Positions 8,288-14,219 of a stretch of DNA of 20,081 bases are shown here, in pieces. Every line of letters begins with the position of its first letter. The first letter of the stretch is position 1. A program made the position numbers and the translations under genes. This stretch comes from CAYMLL01 sp964390645 (lineage in GTDB: Bacteria > Planctomycetota > UBA8108): NCBI GenBank assembly GCA_964390645.1, contig CAYMLL010000125.1, positions 1 to 20,081 on the forward strand, in the 5' to 3' direction. Below the pieces are notes generated by a model. That model had not been told where the DNA came from. It did not search any database and saw only the letters and a list, made by a program, of their open reading frames with translations.

Positions 8288-10495
8288 TCAGTAACCGCTC
8301 TGCCGCAGGGACTTCCGGAGCTCCTCCACCTGTCGCAGGTCGAGCCCCGCAGGCCGCTTCTCGAGCAGCCACTCGAGGTCGCTGGCGGCGCCTGCCGGCT
8401 GCCCGGTCTGCCATCGCAGCACCGCACGTTGCCAGCGCTCGACAGCCTGTGTCCCATCGAGCCTCAGGATGACGTCGTGGTAGCGCAGAATCGCCGGAAT
8501 GTCCTTCTCCTCGATCGCCACGTTGGACAGATTGCGCAGCATGCGGATGATGATCGAGCGCTTCGACGCCGCGACGAGGTCCGAGTCCTGCAAGGTGTCC
8601 ACGCTGATGGCTCGCACCTCCTCGAGCGTCAACGCCTTGCCGCCGTCGAAGACATCGATGATCCGGGTGCCGCCGCCGCGCGGCCGGTACCCGACGACGA
8701 AGTGCCGCGGAATTCCGAGTCCGACGACCGGCAAGCGGAGGCGCCGGGCCAGCTCGAGGAAGACAACCGACAGGGTGATCGGCAGCCCTTCACGATCCTC
8801 GAGCACCTCGTTGATGTAGCTGTTCGAACGGTGGTAGTACTCGCTGCGACTGCCGCGGTAGCCGAGATCTTTGCAGAAAAAATCCACCAGCTGATCCACG
8901 TGCCTCGACTCCGATTCTGACGCGTCGAATCTCTCACGCATCTCGACGGCGATCCGATCTATCGAGGTGACGTAGGACTCCACGTCGAGCTCGACATTGT
9001 CGAGCTTCGCGACGAACAGCGCGGCACGCACGAGATCGATATCGTCGTCCGGCTCCTCGAAGAGCTTCGCCAGATCGGTCTCAACGCTCCGCTGGTGCAC
9101 GAGCCGGACGAGATGGCGCAGGCGAAACGCCTCCTGTTCGAGAGCCTTCGCGCGCTTCTCGATCTCCCGCAGGCCTCCGCTCCCGAACTCGGAGAGCGTC
9201 GAGACAACGGCATCGTCCGGTGGTCCGGTGGGTGAGATGCCCGCGGACAGCTCGTGCACGCGAGCGATCGCACCGATATCGAGACGCGTCGACGGGATCT
9301 CGACGGCGACGCGGAAGTTCCTGAACTCCGCGGTGGGTGCGCGAAACTTGCACACACCGACCCGCCCCGAGCGAAGACCTCCGTCGACAATCTCGAGCAC
9401 CGACTCATCGTTGACGAAGCAGCGCAGACTCTCGCCGTCGACCCGGACCTTCACGGTATTCCACTCACCCGAGCGGTAGTGGGGGGTCGACAGCGTCTCG
9501 AGGATCGTCCAGTTGAACACCGTCGGACCTTCGAAGCGAGTGAGACGCAGATCGCCGTTCGTCGGATAGAACCCGTAATGACGCTCGCCGCCGTCCGAGT
9601 GAAAGACGATCCCGGCCGCACCGCTCTCCTCCTCGAGCTTGACGTCAACCGCCAGCTCGAAGACTCCCGTCGGCACGCTCTTCGACGACAGACAGATCAT
9701 CCGTCCACCGAATCCGGAGCCCTGACCCGTGGCGATGAGCCGTCCGGCACGCTGACGCCAGATGCCGCCCATCGTGAGAACCTCCCAGTCGCGACGATCG
9801 AGCGCACCGATCGTCAGCCAGCGCGACATCGAGATCGAGCGCGGAGCCAGAAGCAACTGGCGGAGTTCGCGGACGGGCACCGCAAAACCGAGGCTGGCAG
9901 TCTGCTTGATAGCGATGATTCCGACGACCCGTCCGCCCTCATCGACGAGAGGGCTGCCACTGTTCCCCGGCTCGATCGGCATCGCGACCTGGAGCATCGG
10001 ACGTCCGTCGAGCTCGCGACGCTCGGCGATCACGCCCTTGGCGACGCTGAAGTCGAAGCCGAGAGGGTTGCCGACCGCGAGCACGGACTGCCCGGGCCGC
10101 ACCGAGTCCGAGTCACCGAGCTCCAGCGCCGGAAGATCGTCCGCGTCGACCCGGATCACCGCGAGATCCTTCTTGCGGTCCGCGGCGACGATGTCCGTCG
10201 GCTTCAGCTCCCGACCACCCGCGAGGTGGATCGTGAAGGGACGTCCCTCCCCGATGACGTGGAAGTTTGTCGCGATGAGCCCCCGCGAATCGACGACGAA
10301 TCCGCTACCGACACCGAATGACTCACCGGTTCGGTTAGAGGTGCGGATAACAACGACCGACTCACGGATCTGGCGAACCAGCCCCTCGTCATCGCCCTTC
10401 CCCGCCAAGGGCTCGCTCGCCGGGGAAGGCGTGGCCACCGACAGCGTCGCGAGCGCCACGATCGCGACGGCACCAAGGAGACGAAACGTGAGCAT
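8288..10495 (-). CDS. Exported fusion: HtrA-like serine protease, DUF1080/LamG-like domain, SirB1 transglutaminase-like/TPR domain
   Basis: 735 residues from ATG 10495, chosen because it starts a signal peptide (MLTFRLLGAVAIVALATLSV, cleavage near SPA-SE); the frame is open to 10750 but that extension has no protein-like features. Residues about 38-215 are a trypsin-like HtrA/DegP protease with H79 (LIATNFHVIG), D110 (KKDLAVIRV) and S179 (EPGNSGSPLVD); no PDZ domain follows. Residues about 225-398 resemble a DUF1080/concanavalin-like sandwich (WRQRAGRLIATGQGSGFGG, GAAGIVFHSDGGERHYGFY, GEWNTVKVRVDGESLRCFVN). Residues about 450-735 match the SirB1 transglutaminase-like family (LVRAALFVAKLDN, SNSYINEVLEDREGLPITLS, GIPRHFVVGYR with H598) and end in TPR-like helices. 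It lies 264 bp downstream of the actin gene on the same strand. The function of the fusion is unknown; an envelope protein-quality or sensing role is a guess. Confidence 0.88.
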   Translation of the reverse strand: MLTFRLLGAVAIVALATLSVATPSPASEPLAGKGDDEGLVRQIRESVVVIRTSNRTGESFGVGSGFVVDSRGLIATNFHVIGEGRPFTIHLAGGRELKPTDIVAADRKKDLAVIRVDADDLPALELGDSDSVRPGQSVLAVGNPLGFDFSVAKGVIAERRELDGRPMLQVAMPIEPGNSGSPLVDEGGRVVGIIAIKQTASLGFAVPVRELRQLLLAPRSISMSRWLTIGALDRRDWEVLTMGGIWRQRAGRLIATGQGSGFGGRMICLSSKSVPTGVFELAVDVKLEEESGAAGIVFHSDGGERHYGFYPTNGDLRLTRFEGPTVFNWTILETLSTPHYRSGEWNTVKVRVDGESLRCFVNDESVLEIVDGGLRSGRVGVCKFRAPTAEFRNFRVAVEIPSTRLDIGAIARVHELSAGISPTGPPDDAVVSTLSEFGSGGLREIEKRAKALEQEAFRLRHLVRLVHQRSVETDLAKLFEEPDDDIDLVRAALFVAKLDNVELDVESYVTSIDRIAVEMRERFDASESESRHVDQLVDFFCKDLGYRGSRSEYYHRSNSYINEVLEDREGLPITLSVVFLELARRLRLPVVGLGIPRHFVVGYRPRGGGTRIIDVFDGGKALTLEEVRAISVDTLQDSDLVAASKRSIIIRMLRNLSNVAIEEKDIPAILRYHDVILRLDGTQAVERWQRAVLRWQTGQPAGAASDLEWLLEKRPAGLDLRQVEELRKSLRQSGY

Positions 10496-10695
10496 GGGCG
10501 CGTACCGGTTACGGACAGGTTCGGCGGTCAAGCCACCCAGAGTACGCCAGCGGATCCCTCGATGCAGCAATCGATTACGCGACGAGGAACCGGCGCCTTC
10601 GAGCTCCCGTTTCGAGTGCGTCCGTGGAGCCCCCGGCGCCGACTCCGCGTCCGGGCCCGTTTTCGCCTCTTGATCCACCCGACCACCGACGAAAC

Positions 10696-10727
10696 GAGCC
10701 CCGCGAGGATCCGTCCCCACGAGGCTC
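10696..10727 (-). terminator. Possible terminator downstream of the actin gene
   Basis: On the minus strand GAGCC and GGCTC bracket a partly paired interior (GGA with TCC), and a short GTTTC follows. It lies 33 bp past the actin stop codon, in the 264-bp spacer 10496-10759. The stem is interrupted and the T-run short, so this is tentative. Nothing else is recognisable in that spacer. Confidence 0.28.
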
Positions 10728-10759
10728 ACTCCGCATTCGAGAAGCAGCATGTCGAGAAC

Positions 10760-11938
10760 TCAGGCCTCGACGACCTCCTGAGCTGCTTTCTCCGTGACCA
10801 TCTCTGCCTGCGCAGCAGGGTCGAACTCCCGCCAGAACTCCTCGGGCATGTCGACCGCGATCTTCAACGCCCCGTTGGAGCCGGCGTACTGCGGCTCCTC
10901 GACGGCGGTGACCTTGCCGCCGCCGTACTCGCCGAGGGCCTCCTCGACCGCACGCGCAAGCCCCTTGATCTGGCTGCCGCCACCACCAAGGAGGACGTTG
11001 TTACGCATCTTCACCTGAAACTCCGGATCGTAGGTCGCGATCAGATCCTGCAGCGCCGCGCAGGTCGGAGGGACGATCGTGTAGCACGCGTTGTACGCTT
11101 GCTCGGTCACATCGAACTCCTGCGGCTTACCGGCAACCGGCATCGTCACCACGACGTCGTCCATCTTCCGGCTCACCGACGCGTTCTTCTCCTTGAACTC
11201 GCGCACCATGTTGATCGAGAACTGAGCCTCAGGATTGGCCTCCTTGATCATCCGGGCGAAGGTCTGATCGATCGAGTCGCCAGCGACCTCATGAGTACGC
11301 TGATCCTCCGGCCCCGGCATGGTGCCGTGAACACGACAGAGGTCCGTGGTTCCGGCGCCGATGTCGACGACAAGCGTGTCGTCGAGGAAATCCAGCCCGT
11401 AGGCGACAGCGAATGGCTCGGAGCAGACGATGACGTTGTCGATGCAGCCGGACGCTGCATAGACCATAGCCGCCGTGCCCGCGACNNNNNNNNNNGGGTG
11501 GGCGACCGCTATGGGCGGGCAGCACACGAGGCGGTTGCCGTGGCCCCGGGCGGCTGAAGCGACGATCGCCGCCTTGCCCTCGACGCTGGCCTCGGCGGGT
11601 GCACCGATGACCGCGAATACCGTGCTGCCCGCGGGAGTCTTCGTCAGCCCCACGACATGCTCGACAAGATCCCTGAGGGCCTGCTTCGTCTTCTGCGAGT
11701 CCCTGGCGCCACGTACCTTGATCGATCCGCCGGCAAGCGGACGAATCAGATCGAGCGACATGCGATTGTCGACGGCCTCCTTGCCAAAGACCACGTCTCG
11801 ACCACCGAACTTCTTCCTCGCAACATGGTCCTTCGGATAGCCGACGTAGGACCAGACTGTCTCCCGAACACCGGTCGACGACGTGACCGAGGTCCGGCTC
11901 GTCCCGAGGTCGACTCCGAGATACACCGTCTCCGACAT
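10760..11938 (-). CDS. mamK-like: MamK-family actin-like ATPase (contains assembly gap)
   Basis: A filament-forming bacterial actin. The start is ATG 11938, with GGGAG 9 bases upstream; a longer frame to 12019 lacks support. Phosphate-1 loop: YLGVDLGTSRTSVTSSTGVR. Next come VGYPKDHVARKKFGGRDVVF and FAVIGAPAEAS, both typical of the MamK family. Phosphate-2: LVVDIGAGTTDLCRVHGTMP. Later blocks: IVPPTCAALQDLIATYDPEF, RNNVLLGGGGSQIKGLARAV, VEEPQYAGSNGALKIAVDMP. As given it has 392 codons, but the 10 Ns at 11486-11495 are flanked by two in-frame homologous copies of one 28-codon segment. The true gene is probably 359 codons, close to the usual ~350. It lies downstream of a coiled-coil gene on the same strand. 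Family members form cytoplasmic filaments, which in magnetotactic bacteria align magnetosomes; no magnetosome gene is visible here, so the cargo is unknown. Confidence 0.92.
   Translation of the reverse strand: MSETVYLGVDLGTSRTSVTSSTGVRETVWSYVGYPKDHVARKKFGGRDVVFGKEAVDNRMSLDLIRPLAGGSIKVRGARDSQKTKQALRDLVEHVVGLTKTPAGSTVFAVIGAPAEASVEGKAAIVASAARGHGNRLVCCPPIAVAHXXXXVAGTAAMVYAASGCIDNVIVCSEPFAVAYGLDFLDDTLVVDIGAGTTDLCRVHGTMPGPEDQRTHEVAGDSIDQTFARMIKEANPEAQFSINMVREFKEKNASVSRKMDDVVVTMPVAGKPQEFDVTEQAYNACYTIVPPTCAALQDLIATYDPEFQVKMRNNVLLGGGGSQIKGLARAVEEALGEYGGGKVTAVEEPQYAGSNGALKIAVDMPEEFWREFDPAAQAEMVTEKAAQEVVEA
11486..11495. other. Scaffold gap (10 Ns) inside the actin gene
   Basis: Ten Ns join two contigs; a round number of Ns usually marks a nominal gap. 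The 83 bases to its left (11403-11485) and 83 bases starting 6 bp to its right (11502-11584) align without indels at 57/83 identity, which suggests overlapping contig ends that were not merged. Confidence 0.95.
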
Positions 11939-12070
11939 GAAACTCACTCCCTGATTGGTTCCCGGTATTCCGACTTCCGGCTCGGGACATCCCACACAGC
12001 CCTCGAGCAGTCGCCGCAACCTCGCTCACCCGGTTCGCCCCCAAAGCGGCCGGAGTTTCCTTCTGCACCC

Positions 12071-12093
12071 AGGTCGGGTCTTCTTGACGACCT
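12071..12093 (-). other. Inverted repeat just after the coiled-coil gene stop
   Basis: On the minus strand AGGTCG and CGACCT form a 6-bp stem around an 11-base loop, starting 2 bases after the stop codon of the coiled-coil gene and 133 bp before the actin start. It has no T-run. It could be a weak attenuator or an mRNA end-stabilising hairpin between two cotranscribed genes, or chance. The rest of the 156-bp spacer shows only the actin Shine-Dalgarno. Confidence 0.2.
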
Positions 12094-12094
12094 C

Positions 12095-13504
12095 TTAGAA
12101 TCTCTCCTCCACCACGGACGACTTCCTGTCCACCGGCACCGACTCGCTCGCCGCTTCCCGCGCCGCACCCTTCTTCTCCCGCTGGAGCGGGGGCGGAGCG
12201 AGCGCCTTCACCGAGATGCTCTTGACGCCCGTGCTGGAGCAGATCTCGATCTCCGTCTGGACGATCTCCTGCGTCGGTGGTTCCCATGGAAGGTCGTCGG
12301 GGTCGATCTCCTCGGCGTCCGAGTCGACGTCGGAGGAGCCGCCGGAGCCGTCCGGGTCCGCGGGGAGATCCCCGAGCTCGACGCTCGCGAGGTCGAGCTT
12401 CCTCGAGGAAGCGTCAACGCTCTCCCCATCGGAGCGCTCGTTCTGCATCTCCTCGACCTCCCCGCCGTCCGCGCGGGAAAGGTCGCGGCGAACGCCATCC
12501 TTGGCGTCCTTGGCGTCCTTGGCGTCCTTGGCGTCCTTGGCGTCCTTGGCGTCCTCGACGTGGTCGGCGTCCTTGGCAACCGCCGTGTCCACGGCGCTGG
12601 AGCGCACTGACGACCGAGGCGTGGCGCCCCGCTTCGCGAGTTCCTCGTAAGTTCTCTTGTTGTCGTCGACGATCTCGCGCATGAGCTCGATCCGACGATC
12701 CCGAGCCGGGTCGTCGTCGTCAATCCCTCCCGAGACGGTATTCTGGAGGCCCAGAAAGCCGGCGTCCTCGAGCGCCTGCGCACGTCGCCGCTCACGATCA
12801 CGCTCTTTCTGAGTATTCTCGAGCGACGAGGCAAGCCGCGAGACCTTCCTTTCCAGCAGCTCGACGCGATCGTTCTGGGCCTCACGCGCCCGGTCGCTGA
12901 TCAGCTCGCGCTCGTCATCGAGCAATCTCTCGACGGACTCCCGCATCTGGGTCTCCAGCTCCGCGGAGACCTCGCCCCCGGCGACCGCTCGGTCGAGCGT
13001 GCGCACGAGGCGCTTCTCGATCTCGATGATCCCCGCGTCCGAGACAGTGAACTGATCGGAGCTGACGATTCGTTGGCGCTCGTTGACGAGAAGATCCTGC
13101 GCGGTCTCGAGCTGCTCGCGCAGGCGAACAGCTTGCGACTCGAGCCCTGCTTTCTCCGCCTTGAAGCTTTCGAGACGCTCCCTGAAGCTCTCCTCGGCCT
13201 CCTCGAGCAGTCGCTGGCGCTCGTCCTCGACCAGAGCGGTCTCGAGGTGACCGGCGACCTCCACGACGGCGTCCTTGATCAGCCCGCGTATCGTGGCCGT
13301 GTCGAGGACCTGGACCTTCTTCATGCGCCGGGCGAGCTCGGACGACTCGACCGTCCTGGCACGGCTACGAAGGGTCGCGCCGACGTCCATGCGGCCGTCG
13401 TGCTGGACGACGCCTCCGTCCTGTCGGACCCGGCCCTTCCCGCCTGCCGCTTTCCGAGCAGCGCGGCCCTTCCTGTCTGCCACTTCCGGAGCAGTCCGTG
13501 TCAC
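12095..13504 (-). CDS. Coiled-coil protein with DAK repeat, upstream of the MamK-family actin
   Basis: About 469 residues from GTG 13504, chosen because AGAGGGG lies 5 bases upstream. Alternatives are GTG 13534 and ATG 13324, the latter opening on MKKVQVLDTATIRGLIKDAV, where the ordered part seems to start. Residues 1-60 are basic and low-complexity. Roughly 85-290 are rich in heptad-like K/E/R/L segments predicting long coiled coils (EDERQRLLEEAEESFRERLE, VELLERKVSRLASSLENTQK, RRIELMREIVDDNKRTYEEL). Near 317-336 comes DAKDAKDAKDAKDAKDAKD, encoded by six perfect 9-bp repeats, then an acidic D/E/S-rich tail (DSDAEEIDPDDLPWEPPTQE) and a basic C-terminus. There is no signal peptide or membrane segment, so it should be cytoplasmic. 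Its position before the actin gene, same strand, 156 bp apart, suggests a filament partner, in the way acidic, repetitive MamJ partners MamK. It has no evident homology to MamJ, and the function is not established. Confidence 0.82.
   Translation of the reverse strand: MTRTAPEVADRKGRAARKAAGGKGRVRQDGGVVQHDGRMDVGATLRSRARTVESSELARRMKKVQVLDTATIRGLIKDAVVEVAGHLETALVEDERQRLLEEAEESFRERLESFKAEKAGLESQAVRLREQLETAQDLLVNERQRIVSSDQFTVSDAGIIEIEKRLVRTLDRAVAGGEVSAELETQMRESVERLLDDERELISDRAREAQNDRVELLERKVSRLASSLENTQKERDRERRRAQALEDAGFLGLQNTVSGGIDDDDPARDRRIELMREIVDDNKRTYEELAKRGATPRSSVRSSAVDTAVAKDADHVEDAKDAKDAKDAKDAKDAKDGVRRDLSRADGGEVEEMQNERSDGESVDASSRKLDLASVELGDLPADPDGSGGSSDVDSDAEEIDPDDLPWEPPTQEIVQTEIEICSSTGVKSISVKALAPPPLQREKKGAAREAASESVPVDRKSSVVEERF
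12501..12554. repeat. 9-bp minisatellite, six perfect copies, inside the coiled-coil gene
   Basis: ttggcgtcc is repeated six times without a mismatch, and near-copies lie on both sides (for example at 12564-12577). On the coding strand each unit reads as Asp-Ala-Lys in frame. Perfect identity with no codon variation indicates recent slippage expansion. Changes in copy number keep the frame, so the repeat can vary in length without breaking the gene. Confidence 0.95.
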
Positions 13505-13562
13505 GTGATCCCCTCTGACCGCCGCCGCAGTCACCGCCTGCTGCCGGGGTCACCGCCTGCCG

Positions 13563-13594
13563 CCGGAGCCACCGCTCCGGCCGGGTTCCCGGCC
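13563..13594 (-). promoter_or_regulatory. Two adjacent GC-rich hairpins in the leader of the coiled-coil gene
   Basis: CCGGAGC-CACC-GCTCCGG (13563-13580) is a perfect 7-bp stem with a 4-base loop. It overlaps GGCCGGGTTCCCGGCC (13579-13594), a perfect 7-bp inverted repeat around TT. Closer to the start, GCAGGCGGTGAC occurs twice on the minus strand, 19 bp apart (about 13532-13562). With transcription from the promoter predicted at 13632-13660, all of this lies in the ~120-base untranslated leader. The stems share bases, so alternative folds are possible. No known riboswitch class is recognised. Confidence 0.4.
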
Positions 13595-13631
13595 CCGGAT
13601 CAACCCACGTGCGCGAGACTCTCGTCCCGTA

Positions 13632-13660
13632 AATATAGAACGCCCGAGAAGGACCGGCAA
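13632..13660 (-). promoter_or_regulatory. Predicted sigma70-type promoter of the coiled-coil/actin genes
   Basis: On the minus strand TTGCCG (13660-13655, 4/6 to -35) is separated by exactly 17 bases from TATATT (13637-13632, 5/6 to -10). The TATA element is one of the few AT-rich spots in this region. Transcription would start near 13625, about 120 bases before the GTG at 13504. It supports independent expression of the coiled-coil and actin genes from the upstream peptidase/BFD pair. Confidence 0.45.
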
Positions 13661-13761
13661 ACCGGCGCTTCACGACGTTCCGAAAACGCTCGTCGCCCGG
13701 TGTATGGAACCCGAGGCCCCGGCACCCGGTCCCGGGCAGCGGGGGGAAAATCGCGCCCGGC

Positions 13762-13794
13762 AGAGCGCGTGTCCAGAAACGGGACGAGCGCTCT
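13762..13794 (-). terminator. Strong hairpin overlapping the stop of the BFD-type gene, likely terminator
   Basis: On the minus strand AGAGCGC and GCGCTCT pair (7 bp), with a nested GTCC/GGAC pair around a 7-base loop; the two stems are separated by a symmetric 2-base bulge. The hairpin starts within the stop codon region of the BFD-type gene. ATTTT follows about 10 bases downstream, which is farther than in a classic intrinsic terminator. It probably ends the peptidase/BFD transcript. Confidence 0.45.
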
Positions 13795-14183
13795 CAGTCG
13801 AGCTCGTCCGGGTGCGGTTCCGACGACTCGCCCCGAGAGAAATAGGACGTCAGGTCGGCGATGTCGTCGAGCGGGGGGCTGCCCGAGTCGCTCTTGCCCG
13901 CAAGACGATTGCGCTCGCGCTCGCCGTCCCGGACCTCGCGTCGATAGGCAGCGCGCATCGCTTCGTAATCGGTCGCCGAAATGTCGGCAGCCTCTACGAT
14001 GTCCCCGGCAACGATCTCCCGGTGGATCCGGGTCAGAAAAGGAATGCACCAGCCGCAACCCGTCCCGGCGCCGAAGCACTCGGAGATCTGCGAGGCGCGC
14101 GGGGGCCGCTCACGTCGGACGTAGTTGACGATCTTGCGCTTCGAGATGTGAAAACAGTAGCAGAGAGGATCGTCGGGTTTCAT
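13794..14183 (-). CDS. BFD-type [2Fe-2S] ferredoxin-like protein with C-terminal extension
   Basis: 129 residues. The N-terminal ~55 residues are a BFD-like [2Fe-2S]-binding domain: C8 and C10 (LCYCFHISKRKIVNYVRRE) with C43 and C46 (GAGTGCGWCIPFL), the C-x-C...C-x2-C ligand pattern with 32 residues between, plus an extra C36. Stand-alone BFD (bacterioferritin-associated ferredoxin) is about 60-70 residues and helps release iron from bacterioferritin; the same domain also occurs in nitrite reductases and other oxidoreductases. The remaining ~75 residues are hydrophilic with a charged R/E helix-like stretch (AMRAAYRREVRDGERERN) and no recognised domain. The start at 14183 lies 36 bp after the M14/DPP-IV fusion gene, so the two may be cotranscribed, though their functions have no obvious link. 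A strong hairpin follows the stop. Confidence 0.85.
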   Translation of the reverse strand: MKPDDPLCYCFHISKRKIVNYVRRERPPRASQISECFGAGTGCGWCIPFLTRIHREIVAGDIVEAADISATDYEAMRAAYRREVRDGERERNRLAGKSDSGSPPLDDIADLTSYFSRGESSEPHPDELD

Positions 14184-14219
14184 GTACTCATCGTATCATG
14201 AAGATCTCCATGGCCTTGC

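Noticed and set aside
9254..10321. Plus-strand open frame of 355 codons
   Set aside because: Opposite the HtrA-like fusion gene; no domain and the biased composition of a shadow frame.
10496..10750. N-terminal extension of the HtrA-like protein (85 extra codons)
   Set aside because: It would place the signal peptide inside the protein, and the extension has no domain-like sequence.
12481..12580. Repeat cluster as a CRISPR array
   Set aside because: The unit is 9 bp with no spacers and reads in frame as Asp-Ala-Lys within a coding sequence, so it is a coding minisatellite.
10760..13504. Magnetosome island
   Set aside because: The actin is MamK-family, but no other magnetosome gene is present in the window, and MamK-family actins also occur in bacteria without magnetosomes.
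14179..14202. TTCATG...CATGAA inverted repeat at the start of the BFD-type gene as an operator
   Set aside because: Only 6 bp per arm with a 12-base spacer, and one arm contains the start codon; likely chance.
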